Shown: one piece after another, positions 36,712 through 45,342 of the stretch
How positions within the stretch are numbered: position 1 is the stretch's first letter
Layout of the letters: every line of letters begins with the position of its first letter
Source: Gemmata massiliana
GTDB lineage: Bacteria > Planctomycetota > Planctomycetia > Gemmatales > Gemmataceae
DNA length: 64,000 nt
Direction of reading: 5' to 3'
NCBI GenBank assembly: GCA_000531095.1
Contig: HG799468.1
Location: 52,060-116,059, forward strand
The notes under the pieces: model-generated
The model's input: only the letters and a program-made list of their open reading frames with translations
The model's database searches: none
Told to the model about the DNA's origin: nothing
Made by a program: the position numbers and the translations under genes

Positions 36712-37680
36712 TCACGGAACCGTTGTCGCCCGCCGCTGCTCGTACCGAGTGGTCAGCTCTGCGGCCAACCGCGAGATGTGTGCCCTGCCCTTCGCGGGTC
36801 CGTCTTCGAGTTTCTCCAGCAAGCCCACTGGAATTGCACTTACGCCCGCGAACGCCCCGACCAGAGAACCAGCCATTGCCGCAACCGTGTCCGTGTCGTC
36901 GCCCAGACCGATTGCCCGAGCAATTGCCATCTCGAAGTCGCTCGGAGTAGCCGCAAAGCACGCGATCGCCGTAACGACCGAGCGGTGCGCGTGCAGCGTG
37001 CTCCCCAACCCCGACAGCGAATCACCCGGCTTCAACTTCGCGGCCATCGAAATGTGCCAGCGGAACTCTTCGGTGGTCGCGCGGGCAAGCAACTCGCGGT
37101 AGAATAGCTTGCGATTAAAGGTGGTCGTGTGCAGCGCCAGTGCGGTCGCGTGGGCGAGCACCTGTGCGCCCTCGATACCGAGCAGGTGCGCGTGTGTCGG
37201 CAGTGCGGAGAGCCGCGCCTGCTCTCTCAACTCGTCCACACTGTCTGCAAACAGCAACCCGACCGGGGCGACGCGCATCGCGGCTCCGTTACCGAACGAG
37301 CCGCCGGGGAAAATGTTCGACGCGAGTGTGCGGTAGTCTTCGCCGCGTGCCATTGCTTCGATGACGCGCCGCGCGCCCTGACCGTACCCGCGTTCCGGGT
37401 GATAGTTCTCCGCGAACGCCCGACACAGTCGCATTTCGTCAATGCGACCACACTCGACGAGCGTTTCCGCCACGCCGATCATCATTTCGGTGTCGTCGGT
37501 GTAAAAGAGTGCGTCGCCGGACGGGTTCGTGACGAGCTTATCGGGCGTGCCGAACTGGAAGAAGATGTCCGCGTGCGTCAGCCCCTCGTAGGGCGCGCCG
37601 ACCGCGTCCCCGACGGCCAAGCCGAGCAAGCACCCGGCGAAGCGGTCGGCGACAGAAGCGTGGCTCTCCCAGACTTTCAT
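36712..37680 (-). CDS. ADP-ribosylglycohydrolase family protein
   Basis: 322 aa ARH/DraG-type hydrolase that removes ADP-ribose from proteins or small molecules using two Mg2+. Diagnostic motifs: FAGCLLGLAVGDAVGAPYEG, the first metal motif FYTDDTEMMIGVAE, GSFGNGAAMRVAPVGLLF, and the second metal motif GLGDDTDTVAAMAGSLVGAFAG. All expected metal-binding Asp/Thr residues are present. It ends 5 bp from the convergent deacetylase gene and starts downstream of rpsT. Together with the macro-domain protein at 7826 it suggests active ADP-ribose signalling, but they are 30 kb apart and not an operon. Confidence 0.92.
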   Translation of the reverse strand: MKVWESHASVADRFAGCLLGLAVGDAVGAPYEGLTHADIFFQFGTPDKLVTNPSGDALFYTDDTEMMIGVAETLVECGRIDEMRLCRAFAENYHPERGYGQGARRVIEAMARGEDYRTLASNIFPGGSFGNGAAMRVAPVGLLFADSVDELREQARLSALPTHAHLLGIEGAQVLAHATALALHTTTFNRKLFYRELLARATTEEFRWHISMAAKLKPGDSLSGLGSTLHAHRSVVTAIACFAATPSDFEMAIARAIGLGDDTDTVAAMAGSLVGAFAGVSAIPVGLLEKLEDGPAKGRAHISRLAAELTTRYEQRRATTVP

Positions 37681-37701
37681 GACGGCGCACCAAAAGAAGC
37701 G

Positions 37702-37780
37702 AACGGCCGGCGCGAGCGGCTGGTGAGGGCGTTACGCATCTGCGCGAGCCCTTCTCACCAGCCGGCTCGCGCCGGCCGTT
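37702..37780. terminator. Long 26-bp inverted repeat
   Basis: Left arm 37702-37727 and right arm 37754-37780 are reverse complements apart from one extra C in the right arm. It lies between rpsT and the ADP-ribosylglycohydrolase gene. The right arm's end (GCCGGCTCGCGCCGGCCGTTCG) reappears with changes at 43930-43950, so it may be a dispersed palindromic element acting as a terminator. Confidence 0.65.
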
Positions 37781-37804
37781 CGCCAAACAGTGGGTCGCTC
37801 GCGC

Positions 37805-38092
37805 TTACTTCGCGGCCGGAGCGGGTTTGGTCGCGGCGGCGCGGAGGCGCTTCACGAGGCGCGACTTGAGCCGGGCGGCCTTGTTCTTGTGGATGTACCC
37901 CTTGGTCGCGGCGCGGTCGAGCATCGCCTGCGTCGACTTGACCTCGGTCGCCGACTTGGTCGCGTCGGTGCCGATGATGGCGGCGGCGACTTCCTTGCGC
38001 TGGCCCTTGAGTTTCTTGGCCGCGGCCCGGTTCTGGCGGCGGCGCTTTTCAGATTTGCGGAGGCGCTTCCACGCGCTGGCTGTGTGAGGCAT
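37805..38092 (-). CDS. rpsT: 30S ribosomal protein S20
   Basis: 95 aa, strongly basic, all helical: WKRLRKSEKRRRQNRAAAKKLKGQRKEV at the N-terminus and MLDRAATKGYIHKNKAARLKSRLVKRL toward the end, the classic S20 pattern. It binds 16S rRNA during 30S assembly. It has an Ala/Pro/Lys-rich tail. It follows tsf on the same strand, separated from it by a strong hairpin (38129-38170), so it may be transcribed on its own. Confidence 0.95.
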   Translation of the reverse strand: MPHTASAWKRLRKSEKRRRQNRAAAKKLKGQRKEVAAAIIGTDATKSATEVKSTQAMLDRAATKGYIHKNKAARLKSRLVKRLRAAATKPAPAAK

Positions 38093-38128
38093 GTCTCGTG
38101 TTACTCGCTAATCGGGTGATATTGGATC

Positions 38129-38170
38129 ACCCGTTCGGGCGCCCGTCATTATAACGGGCGCCGAACGGGT
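38129..38170 (-). terminator. Hairpin after tsf
   Basis: ACCCGTTCGGGCGCCCGT (38129-38146) pairs with 38154-38170 (one bulged G) over the loop CATTATA. A smaller overlapping hairpin (CGGGTGAT/ATCACCCG, 38113-38133) could compete with it. It is placed between tsf and rpsT. Confidence 0.65.
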
Positions 38171-38178
38171 ACGTGATT

Positions 38179-39036
38179 TTACAAGGCCACCGCGCCGACT
38201 TTGAAGCGAACGAACCGCACCGGTTCCAGACCGGCCTTCTTCAGTGCGGCGCCGACGCTCGTGTTCGGGTATTTGCCCGCGTTCGCCATCGGCTGTTCGC
38301 TCAGCACGATTTCGGACAGACGGGTGCGGAGCTTGCCCTCGGCGATCTTCTCCAAGATGTTCGCGGGCTTGCCGTTATTCTTCGGGTCGGCGTCCATGTC
38401 CGCCTTGACGAGGCCCTTTTCCTTTTCGACCACATCGGACGGAACGTCCGTGGTGATCGCATACGGCGGGTTCAGGGCCGCGATGTGAGCCGCCACGTCG
38501 CGGAGCAGTTCGTCGTTTGCCGCAGCGCCCTTGCACTCGAGCAGCACGCCGACGGTGCCGTCGTGGTGAACGTAGCCGCCGTAAACGCCGCCCTCGAGCC
38601 GCTGGAAGCGGTGCAGCACCATCTTCTCGCGGATCACGCCAACGACGTCGTTAATGCGGTCCTGGACGGTGCCCTTCCCGCCGAACGGTTCGACGAGCAG
38701 CGCGGGCGCGTCCGCGGCTTTGCTGCCCGCGGCGGCCTTCGCGAGGTCGTTGGCCAGCGCGATGAACTGGTCGCTCTTGGCCGACGGCGCGCTCTCGCAC
38801 CGCATTTCGACGATCGCGGCCACTTTCGCGGCGTTGTCGACGGACACCCCGATCCGCCCCTCGGCGGTCTCGTTGCCCTCGCGCTTCGCGGTCATCTTCG
38901 AGTTCTGCTTCTGCAGCCAGACAATTGCCGCGTCCATGTCCCCGGCGCTTTCGTCCAGCGCCTGCTTGCACAGGCCCATCGGCTGGTCGGTCCGGTCCCG
39001 GAGCTGCTTAACCATCAGCGGCGTTACGGCTGGCAT
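38179..39036 (-). CDS. tsf: Elongation factor Ts
   Basis: 285 aa nucleotide-exchange factor for EF-Tu. The N-terminal UBA-like domain has the family signature (VKQLRDRTDQPMGLCKQALDESAGDMDAAIVWLQKQ), followed by the dimerisation core (VSVDNAAKVAAIVEMRCESAP, FIALANDLAKAAA) and the region GVYGGYVHHDGTVGVLLECKG, then HIAALNPPYA. I start it at ATG 39036 (MPAVTPLMVKQL); the longer frame to 39087 adds an unlikely N-terminus. It follows rpsB by about 135 bp, the standard bacterial rpsB-tsf order. Confidence 0.95.
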   Translation of the reverse strand: MPAVTPLMVKQLRDRTDQPMGLCKQALDESAGDMDAAIVWLQKQNSKMTAKREGNETAEGRIGVSVDNAAKVAAIVEMRCESAPSAKSDQFIALANDLAKAAAGSKAADAPALLVEPFGGKGTVQDRINDVVGVIREKMVLHRFQRLEGGVYGGYVHHDGTVGVLLECKGAAANDELLRDVAAHIAALNPPYAITTDVPSDVVEKEKGLVKADMDADPKNNGKPANILEKIAEGKLRTRLSEIVLSEQPMANAGKYPNTSVGAALKKAGLEPVRFVRFKVGAVAL

Positions 39037-39171
39037 AACTCTCTCCCAAAGTTCCGAGTTGCAGGTTCTCAGTACCAAGTTATCCACGCGACCCGCGACC
39101 GTCCCGCCCTCTGAGCAAACAGGGGGCAGCGGAATTCGGGTAGCGTGGAGGGAACTAAGAACTCAATGTGT

Positions 39172-40062
39172 TTAGACGGCGCCGGCGGGAGCGGGGTTCG
39201 ACTCCGGAGCGGGCGGGGCCGGCGGCGCGGGCGGCTTCGGCTGCTGCACGCGGGTCTTCTGGATGCCCTGTTGTTCCGGCGGCAGCGCGGCGCGCCCTTC
39301 GAGGCAGGCGTCGGCGAGCTTCGCCAGAATCACCTCGATGGAGCGGATGCTGTCGTCGTTGCCGGGGATGGGCAGGTCGACCGGGTCCGGGTCGCTGTCG
39401 GTGTCGATGAGCGCGATGGTGGTGACCCCCATCCGCTTGGCTTCCTTCACCGCGATGTGTTCCTTGTTCGGGCCGACGATGACCAGCGCGTCGGGCGGCT
39501 TGATCATGTCGCGGATGCCCATCAGGTTGCGGCGGATCTTGAGCAGTTCGCGGCTCAAGGTCGAGATCATCTTCTTGGAGTGCGTGAGGATGTCCGCGGT
39601 GTCGGGCGCGAGGGCCGGGTCGAGCTTGCCCGCGTCGGTCATCAGCGAGGCGATGTGCGCGTTGAGGTCCACGCGGTTCGGGTTCTCCCCCTGGGGGAGC
39701 CACATGGCTTCGAGCTCTTGAAGGCGCTTCAGGCGGTTGCGGATCGTGCGGTAGTTCGTGAGAGTGCCACCGAGCCAGCGCTCGCTGACGAACGGCATCC
39801 CGCACCGGGACGCTTCCTTCTCGACGATTTCCTTGGCCTGGCGCTTCGTGCCGACGAACATCACCAGCCCACCGCGGGCCACCACCTGGTTCAGGTAGCG
39901 GTACGCACGCAGGAGGCCGCGGACGGTCTCGCGCAGGTCAATAATGTGAATCAGGTTCCGCTTGCCGTAGATGTACGGCCGCATCTTCGGGTTCCACCGG
40001 CTGGCCCGGTGCCCGTAATGGACGCCCGCTTCCAGAAGCACTTTCACGTCTACGAGAGCCAC
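39172..40062 (-). CDS. rpsB: 30S ribosomal protein S2
   Basis: 296 aa. Core S2 motifs: [101 protein letters not shown] and [29 protein letters not shown]. It ends in a Pro/Ala-rich tail. The start is GTG 40062, five bases after a perfect AAGGAG (40068-40073); a frame extending to 40128 lacks such support. It is the first gene of the rpsB-tsf unit. Confidence 0.95.
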   Translation of the reverse strand: MALVDVKVLLEAGVHYGHRASRWNPKMRPYIYGKRNLIHIIDLRETVRGLLRAYRYLNQVVARGGLVMFVGTKRQAKEIVEKEASRCGMPFVSERWLGGTLTNYRTIRNRLKRLQELEAMWLPQGENPNRVDLNAHIASLMTDAGKLDPALAPDTADILTHSKKMISTLSRELLKIRRNLMGIRDMIKPPDALVIVGPNKEHIAVKEAKRMGVTTIALIDTDSDPDPVDLPIPGNDDSIRSIEVILAKLADACLEGRAALPPEQQGIQKTRVQQPKPPAPPAPPAPESNPAPAGAV

Positions 40063-40275
40063 GAGAACTCCTTCGAGGACACCGCACAGATCACGCACAT
40101 GTTTGGCATGACGAGGCACATCCCCCAACTGAGAAAAGATTCGCCCCCAACACGATTTCTGGGGCGGTTAATAGGTTCCAATATGCCCGAAATCACGGGC
40201 GCGGGAACCCAGAAGGTAGTAATATAATCCTCGGCGAAATATCGGCCAACCCAGTTCTCGGCTTTCTTCGTACCG

Positions 40276-41034
40276 ATGTTAGCGCAACGCGCTCGACCGA
40301 GGCTGATTCCCGTTCTGGACGTGATGAACGGGCACGTCGTCCGCGCACGCGGCGGGGTGCGCGAGAACTATCGCCCGATCGCGTGCCCCTTTTCCGGGAG
40401 CCGTGAACCCACGGACGTCGCCCAGGCCGTTCTGAAACTCGCAAACGCCAACGAGTTGTACATCGCGGACCTCGACGCGATCACCGAGAAGCGGTCCGTT
40501 TCCCGCGCCACACAGAACATCTTAAACCAGTGCCCCGTACCGACTTGGTTAGACGCCGGGATCGGGCGCACAGACGTTCTTGATTTCCCCGAAGCTCCCC
40601 ACCTCCGGCCCGTGGTCGGGTTTGAAACCTGCCACAAGCCCGAGATTCTTCTGGAAACACTCATCGAACCCCTGCGCCGACCGGTCGCATTTTCTCTCGA
40701 CCTCAAGGGCGGGCGATTGTTGGGCAACTGGCGCGCCTGGAAGCTGAAAAACGACCGAGATGTGATACCCCTAGCCCGGCGCGTGATCGAGATGGGCGTT
40801 CACGCGATCATCGTGCTCGATCTCGCCCGCGTGGGCACGGGTACGGGCACAGGCACGGAACCCCTGCTCCGCGCGATTCGCAACGAGTTCCCCGACATCG
40901 ATCTGATCGCCGGCGGGGGCGTTCGCACCTGGGCAGATGTGGATGCGCTGGGTGAAGCCGGTGCGACCGGTGTGTTGGTCGCGTCCGCTTTGTACGACGG
41001 GACGTTGAGTGGACACAATCAATCAGGTGAGTGA
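40276..41034 (+). CDS. HisA/HisF-like TIM-barrel protein
   Basis: 252 aa (beta/alpha)8 barrel related to HisA: LIPVLDVMNGHVVRARGG (catalytic-Asp strand of the HisA family), ELYIADLDAITEKRS (second Asp region), TWLDAGIGRTDV, AFSLDLKGGRLLG, HAIIVLDLARVGTGTGTG, and the phosphate loop DLIAGGGVRTWADVDALGEAGATGVLVASALYDG. It differs from true HisA in spacing and matches the 'HisA/F-related' group found in methanogens and in methylotrophs and planctomycetes with tetrahydromethanopterin C1 metabolism. No his genes are nearby. A role in that cofactor pathway is inference. Its 3' end overlaps the convergent gene by 12 bp. Confidence 0.8.
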   Translation: MLAQRARPRLIPVLDVMNGHVVRARGGVRENYRPIACPFSGSREPTDVAQAVLKLANANELYIADLDAITEKRSVSRATQNILNQCPVPTWLDAGIGRTDVLDFPEAPHLRPVVGFETCHKPEILLETLIEPLRRPVAFSLDLKGGRLLGNWRAWKLKNDRDVIPLARRVIEMGVHAIIVLDLARVGTGTGTGTEPLLRAIRNEFPDIDLIAGGGVRTWADVDALGEAGATGVLVASALYDGTLSGHNQSGE

Positions 41035-41325
41035 AACTTTGCCGTCGGGACCAACCCACGGATACCATACGACACGTTCGACGTCGTATTGTTTTGGAAT
41101 GTCCGCCTTCGCGTCATCCTCGTTACTGTGATCCGCGTCCTGCACAACGTTCCAGTGTTTGTTGCAAGTAAACCGGTACAACTGCCCGGGCGCGTACCGA
41201 CATACCGCGAACCCGTACACGAGGCGGTCGTCACCCTGAGCGCCGGGCAATTCACCAAACGGCACTTCACCCGCCCACGCCCACCACAGAACACGAGCGC
41301 CGTCGAGTACGGGTGGCGGGCTCAC
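41023..41325 (-). CDS. Small hypothetical protein coupled to a GNAT gene
   Basis: 100 aa from GTG 41325, whose GTGA overlaps the stop of the upstream acetyltransferase gene; AGGAG lies a few bases before it. Composition is protein-like: VLWWAWAGEVPFGELPGAQGDDRLVYGFAVCRY, LYRFTCNKHWNVVQDADHSNEDDAKADIPKQY, VVWYPWV. The pattern 'fTC...W.vvqD.dy.s.ed' resembles small uncharacterised bacterial proteins. No catalytic motif is visible. Translational coupling suggests a link with the acetyltransferase. Confidence 0.7.
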   Translation of the reverse strand: MSPPPVLDGARVLWWAWAGEVPFGELPGAQGDDRLVYGFAVCRYAPGQLYRFTCNKHWNVVQDADHSNEDDAKADIPKQYDVERVVWYPWVGPDGKVSLT

Positions 41326-41804
41326 CGCCCGTCTCCTGACGCGGCCAACTTCGTGAGGGCGTCGCCCGTGAGGCGGTAAACGGTCCACTCGTCCATCGGC
41401 TTCGCGCCGAGCGACTTGTAGAACTGGATCGACGGTTCATTCCAGTTCAGCACGGACCACTCGACGCGCGCGCAATCACGTTCCACCGCGAGCTTCGCCA
41501 GCGCACGCAGAAGCGCCTTACCGTGGCCCTTTCCGCGCGCTTCTGGAATGACGAACAGGTCTTCCAAGTAGATGCCGGGCTTCGCGCGGAACGTCGAGTA
41601 GTTGTGGAAGAACAGCGCGAACCCGACCACCGCCCCGGCATCCTCCACGAGCAGCACTTCCGCGAACTTCGTGGCGCCGAACAAGTGGCGGTGCAGGTCG
41701 GCCTCTTGAAGCATAACCGCGTGCGCGAGTTTCTCGTACTCCGCCAGCGCGCGGATGAGGTTCGCAATAACGGGCACGTCACCGGGAGTCGCGGAACGGA
41801 TCAT
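41322..41804 (-). CDS. GNAT N-acetyltransferase, diamine-acetyltransferase-like
   Basis: 160 aa GNAT fold: IRSATPGDVPVIANLIRALAEYEKL at the N-terminus, VGFALFFHNYSTFRAKPGIYLEDLFVIPEARGKGHGKALLRALA (motif A, acetyl-CoA pyrophosphate loop RGKGHG), then the motif B region VEWSVLNWNEPSIQFYKSLGAKPMDEWTVYRLTG. This C-terminal signature is typical of spermidine/spermine (SAT1-like) and thialysine acetyltransferases, so a polyamine or amino-acid amine is the likely acceptor. The small gene at 41023 is translationally coupled. Confidence 0.88.
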   Translation of the reverse strand: MIRSATPGDVPVIANLIRALAEYEKLAHAVMLQEADLHRHLFGATKFAEVLLVEDAGAVVGFALFFHNYSTFRAKPGIYLEDLFVIPEARGKGHGKALLRALAKLAVERDCARVEWSVLNWNEPSIQFYKSLGAKPMDEWTVYRLTGDALTKLAASGDGR

Positions 41805-42406
41805 GGGTTTCCTATTCTCTGGAATCGCAATATCGACCCTTAGATAATGGTTTTGACATCGTATCCGGCACCCGGGAGCGGTTGTATCCGCTTCGACTCA
41901 CTTCTGGTAAAGTGGCGCTCCGTTGAAACCTCAGTGGCGGCGAGAAACATCAGATTGTGGGCCGCTCTCGGAGACGGCCTCGCGCTCTCGTGAGGCATTG
42001 GATCGATCGCGAGGGGAAGTACCGCGCCGTCGCTTGTGCCGGGAGAATGCCGATTCGCCCTGTCAGCGCTGGTCGAACACGCGCCGGTGCTGCCTCCTTC
42101 TTCTTGCGGAACCTCGGAGCATCTGCCGCCGGCACCGTTTTTTGGGCCACTTGACCCGCGGCAGTTCCGAGGATCAGGTGGCTCGTGCCCCGAGGTCTTC
42201 CCAGCCGTATTTGGTGGTCGAACGTGTCGTCGGCCGGCATTCGGTCCCAGGCGACCGCCAGCTATGACTTACTCATAAGTTTCTGAAACGGCACCAACCC
42301 TCGTAGGGCGTTTATTTTCAAGCGACTCCGAGGGCGATTATCGCTTTCGAGTTGCTTGAGCAATAGCCGCGAACAGATCAAATTACACCTATACACTTCA
42401 ACTACT
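41805..42406. other. Intergenic, no intact gene
   Basis: 600 bp. The 41930-42250 part is GC-rich and protein-like in places but has no complete frame or recognised motif; from about 42280 the sequence turns AT-rich into the next gene. It may hold the remnant of a lost gene or a repeat. Confidence 0.4.
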
Positions 42407-42880
42407 ATGAAAATCACCGATAATATAATCCGAGAGATGATGGAGGATCCAGATGCAGCAACAGGAGTTGCGATACGTCGCCCGCGCGATTGGTATGGTC
42501 TCCTCCGGTCGCTAGAGGTTTTTATAGACGAGAAATGGTCTGGATCTCTAATTTGCAATGAGCGATTGGTATTCGATTTATCGCCCGGTGTGTACTCAAT
42601 TCAAGTCGCAATGGATTGGTCCTGCAGTAAGCCTCTCGAAATATTTATACGGGCAGGAGATTTGGTAGAACTTGAGGTCGGGATGAGGTGGCGTGGATTG
42701 GCGTGGGTTTTAAATATTCCGACAGGTTTAATAGCACCAAGGGGATTATTCAAAGTGTACGAGACCAACGCGCCACTACCAACCCGTTGGCCGAGAGTGG
42801 ACGAAGTTTGGGCTGTAATTGGGTGCGGACTGGTTTTTCTTGTACTTTGGTTAGCCAATTGGTTCGCTTCCGAATTTTGA
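42407..42880 (+). CDS. AT-rich hypothetical protein with PEGA-like domain and C-terminal membrane helix
   Basis: 157 aa from ATG 42407 (TTG 42356 is an upstream alternative). The middle part (LEVFIDEKWSGSLICNERLVFDLSPGVYSIQVAMDWSCSKPLEIFIRAGDLVELEV) has the logic of a small PEGA-like sandwich: 'v.iDg...g.l..ge...f.l.pG.y.i.v..dw..S..l.i....Gd...l'. It ends in a membrane helix (VWAVIGCGLVFLVLWLANWFA). Base composition is clearly lower in GC than the flanks and codon usage differs from neighbours, which suggests recent acquisition. Confidence 0.65.
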   Translation: MKITDNIIREMMEDPDAATGVAIRRPRDWYGLLRSLEVFIDEKWSGSLICNERLVFDLSPGVYSIQVAMDWSCSKPLEIFIRAGDLVELEVGMRWRGLAWVLNIPTGLIAPRGLFKVYETNAPLPTRWPRVDEVWAVIGCGLVFLVLWLANWFASEF

Positions 42881-43045
42881 TCTGCAGCGTGTCACTCGGC
42901 GCTCAGTTTACTCGTAATAGGGCAAGTGTACTACGAGTCCATGACGGGTGGTTTACCTTCGGGGTTGTTTTTCTCCCCCCCCCGAGGGTTTCAGCGATAA
43001 AATAAAGCGGCACACCGAAGCGTGCTCACGCCGCCGCTCGCATTC

Positions 43046-43912
43046 TCAAACCCCGAACACGAGTTGAGGTTTGAGTTGTCCGCGTTCGACGATGCCGATG
43101 CCCACCAGCCCCGTTTGGCCGTCGAGCACGGCCAGTTCCTCGCCCTCGGGCAGGGCATTGTTTTCAGGTAGTCGGATACGCCGACCGTGCCGCAGTCGAG
43201 CCACATCGTCTGCGTTCAGGGAAACGTGCTTCATCCCCGCGACCGCTTCCGCCATTGGGAGCAGTTTCACACTCGCGGGGTCCGCGTCCAGGCTCATCCC
43301 TTGTTCGACTCGGAACGGACCGACCCGCGTGCGCCGAAGTGTTTGCACCAGCCCACCGCACCCGAGCACGTCGCCGAGATCGCGTGCGATGGAGCGAATG
43401 TACGTCCCCTTCCCGCAATCCACTTCGACATCGAGATGCGGCCACGCGAAGCCCGTCACGCGGATCGCGTAGATCGATACCACGCGGGCGTTCAGCTTTG
43501 GCCCCAATCCCCGGCGCACCAGTTCGTGCGCGCGGACGCCGTCGAGTTTCAGCGCGGACACGGCCGGCGGAACCTGCTCCACGTTCCCGACGAACGCTGC
43601 GAGTGCTGCGTCGATCTGCTCGCGCGTGGGGACGGGCGCGTTCGGGGTTTCCGTGGCTTCGCCGTCCGCGTCGTCCGTGGTACTCGTCGCACCGAACCGG
43701 AATCGCGACGAATAACTCTTCCCCATCGCCTGAACGTAGTCCGCCAGGCGCGTCGCGGCACCGACGCACACCACGAGCACGCCCGTCGCGAGCGGGTCGA
43801 GCGTGCCGGTGTGCCCGATCTTCGTCTTCCGCGGGAACCAGCGCTGAACGCGGTTCACGGCGTCGCGCGAGGTCATTCCGCCCGGCTTATCGATCACCAA
43901 AAGACCGTTCAT
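43046..43912 (-). CDS. truB: tRNA pseudouridine-55 synthase TruB
   Basis: 288 aa. Makes pseudouridine 55 in the T-loop of tRNAs. Family motifs: GLLVIDKPGGMTSRDAVNRVQRWF, KIGHTGTLDPLATGVLVVCVGAATRL (with the catalytic Asp in GTLDPLATG), KSYSSRFRFGATSTTDDADGE, VPPAVSALKLDGVRAHELVRRG, VEVDCGKGTYIRSIARDLGDVLGCGG and LRRTRVGPFRVEQGM. I start it at ATG 43912, preferring it to the TTG two codons upstream. A PUA-like tail (LPMAEAVAGMKHVSLNADDVARLRHGRRI) completes it. Confidence 0.95.
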   Translation of the reverse strand: MNGLLVIDKPGGMTSRDAVNRVQRWFPRKTKIGHTGTLDPLATGVLVVCVGAATRLADYVQAMGKSYSSRFRFGATSTTDDADGEATETPNAPVPTREQIDAALAAFVGNVEQVPPAVSALKLDGVRAHELVRRGLGPKLNARVVSIYAIRVTGFAWPHLDVEVDCGKGTYIRSIARDLGDVLGCGGLVQTLRRTRVGPFRVEQGMSLDADPASVKLLPMAEAVAGMKHVSLNADDVARLRHGRRIRLPENNALPEGEELAVLDGQTGLVGIGIVERGQLKPQLVFGV

Positions 43913-43953
43913 GTTCAATCACCGACCGGCTCACACCGGCCGTTCGCCCAAAG

Positions 43954-44391
43954 TCATGCGTTCGGGTTATCGCCCAGAATGAGAGACACAATCACGAGGT
44001 CGGTGCGTTCGCGCCCGCCGATCCGATTCCAGAACGCGAGCCCGGCCGCGTTGTCCGCTTTCACCCAGAAGTTGATCTTCTCGATCCCTTCGGCCTTGAG
44101 TGCCGCAGCGCAGCGATCCACCAGTTCGCGCCCCAATCCCTGTTTGCGGTGGCTCTCCGATACCGCGACATGGTGCAAGTACCCACGGCGCCCGTCGTGC
44201 CCCGCGAGACTCACCCCGATTAGCGTGCCAGCTTTGTCGAGCGCGACGAAGCTGCATCCCGGATTGCGCCGGAGGTACTTCGCGAGCGCGGCCGGATTGT
44301 CCGCGTCGCGCAGCCCGATTCCGGCCAGCCCTTGCCAAAGGGCGAGGGCGGCAGGTATGTCTTCCTCGGTCATCGGACGAAGCGCCACCAT
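43954..44391 (-). CDS. GNAT N-acetyltransferase
   Basis: 145 aa GNAT-fold acetyltransferase: ALRPMTEEDIPAALALWQGLAGIGLRDAD at the N-terminus and GVSLAGHDGRRGYLHHVAVSESHRKQGLGRELVDRCAAALKAEGI (motif A with the acetyl-CoA loop RKQGLG), then INFWVKADNAAGLAFWNRIGGRERTDLVIVSL. The acceptor is unknown; the layout resembles YpeA-like acetyltransferases. The start at ATG 44391 is only 21 bp from the divergent lipid kinase start. It is immediately upstream of truB on the same strand. Confidence 0.87.
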   Translation of the reverse strand: MVALRPMTEEDIPAALALWQGLAGIGLRDADNPAALAKYLRRNPGCSFVALDKAGTLIGVSLAGHDGRRGYLHHVAVSESHRKQGLGRELVDRCAAALKAEGIEKINFWVKADNAAGLAFWNRIGGRERTDLVIVSLILGDNPNA

Positions 44392-44412
44392 CGTTGCGAC
44401 CCGCGAGGCCGG

Positions 44413-45339
44413 ATGCACGCCACCTGTGTGATTTACAACCCGGCCGCCGGTCGCGGAAGGGCCGAGCGCCTGTTAAAAGCGCTGCCGCCCGCACTGGCCG
44501 CGGGGGTCGAGTTGCGCCCCACCTCACGCGCCACTCACGCGATCGAACTCGCACGCGAAGCGGCCAATGAAGGTTTCGCGAAGGTGGTCGCGGCCGGGGG
44601 AGACGGCACCGTTCACGAGGTCGCCAACGGCATACTTCAAAGCGACCAGCGCGACACGATCTTCAGCGTCTGGCCGATCGGGTCCGCGAACGACTTCGCG
44701 TTCACGCTCGGTATGGACCGGTGGTGGGCACAGCGCGAACGAAATGCCCCCACAGAAACACTCGAAATTGACGTCGGCCGCGTGACGACCGCGAACCGCG
44801 TGGTCCACTTCGTGTGCAACCTGGGTGTCGGCTTCAACGGCATGGTAAACGGTGAAGCCCGTCACACGCGGTGGCTCAAAGGACTGCCGCTTTACGCCTG
44901 GGCGTTCCTCAAAGCACTGGTGAAGCACTTCGACCGACCGACGATGACGATCCGCTTCGATGAGCGCACTGTGACGACGCCCACACTCGCGCTATCGGTC
45001 CTTAATGGTCAGCGCGAAGGGAACTTCCCTCTGCGCCCGAACGCGAGCCTGACCGACGGTCTATTCGACTACATGCACGCGACGCGGCTCACGCGCATGC
45101 ATCTGCTCCGCTACCTGCCCGCAATGGCACGCGGGAAGCTCCCCGAGAACCACCGCCTCGTCGGACTCGGGCGCGCGGGGCGGATTGAGGTGTCGTGCGA
45201 AATCCCGCTCTGCGTCCACGCGGACGGTGAGTTCGTGTGCGTTCCGGATGAAGGGATCAAGGAAATTTCGTTAGAAGCGCTGCCGAAGCGTCTGCGCGTC
45301 GAGGTGTTCCCGCCCGCACTTTACGGTGGCCTGAAATAG
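44413..45339 (+). CDS. Diacylglycerol/lipid kinase (DagK/YegS family)
   Basis: 308 aa lipid kinase. ATCVIYNPAAGRGRAERLL is the N-terminal strand; VVAAGGDGTVHEVANGIL carries the GGDGT nucleotide-binding motif; VWPIGSANDFAFTLGM is the second conserved loop. LDVGRV-like IDVGRVTT, FVCNLGVGFNGMV, LNGQREGNFPLRPNASLTDGLFDYM and CVHADGEFVCVPD complete the pattern. It phosphorylates diacylglycerol or a related lipid at the inner membrane face. It ends before a clear terminator (45343-45365). Confidence 0.9.
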   Translation: MHATCVIYNPAAGRGRAERLLKALPPALAAGVELRPTSRATHAIELAREAANEGFAKVVAAGGDGTVHEVANGILQSDQRDTIFSVWPIGSANDFAFTLGMDRWWAQRERNAPTETLEIDVGRVTTANRVVHFVCNLGVGFNGMVNGEARHTRWLKGLPLYAWAFLKALVKHFDRPTMTIRFDERTVTTPTLALSVLNGQREGNFPLRPNASLTDGLFDYMHATRLTRMHLLRYLPAMARGKLPENHRLVGLGRAGRIEVSCEIPLCVHADGEFVCVPDEGIKEISLEALPKRLRVEVFPPALYGGLK

Positions 45340-45342
45340 AAA

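Noticed and set aside
41950-42240. Minus-strand 96-codon frame
   Set aside because: No start signal or family motif; the phrase GRIGILPAQ resembles translated intergenic repeats rather than a protein.
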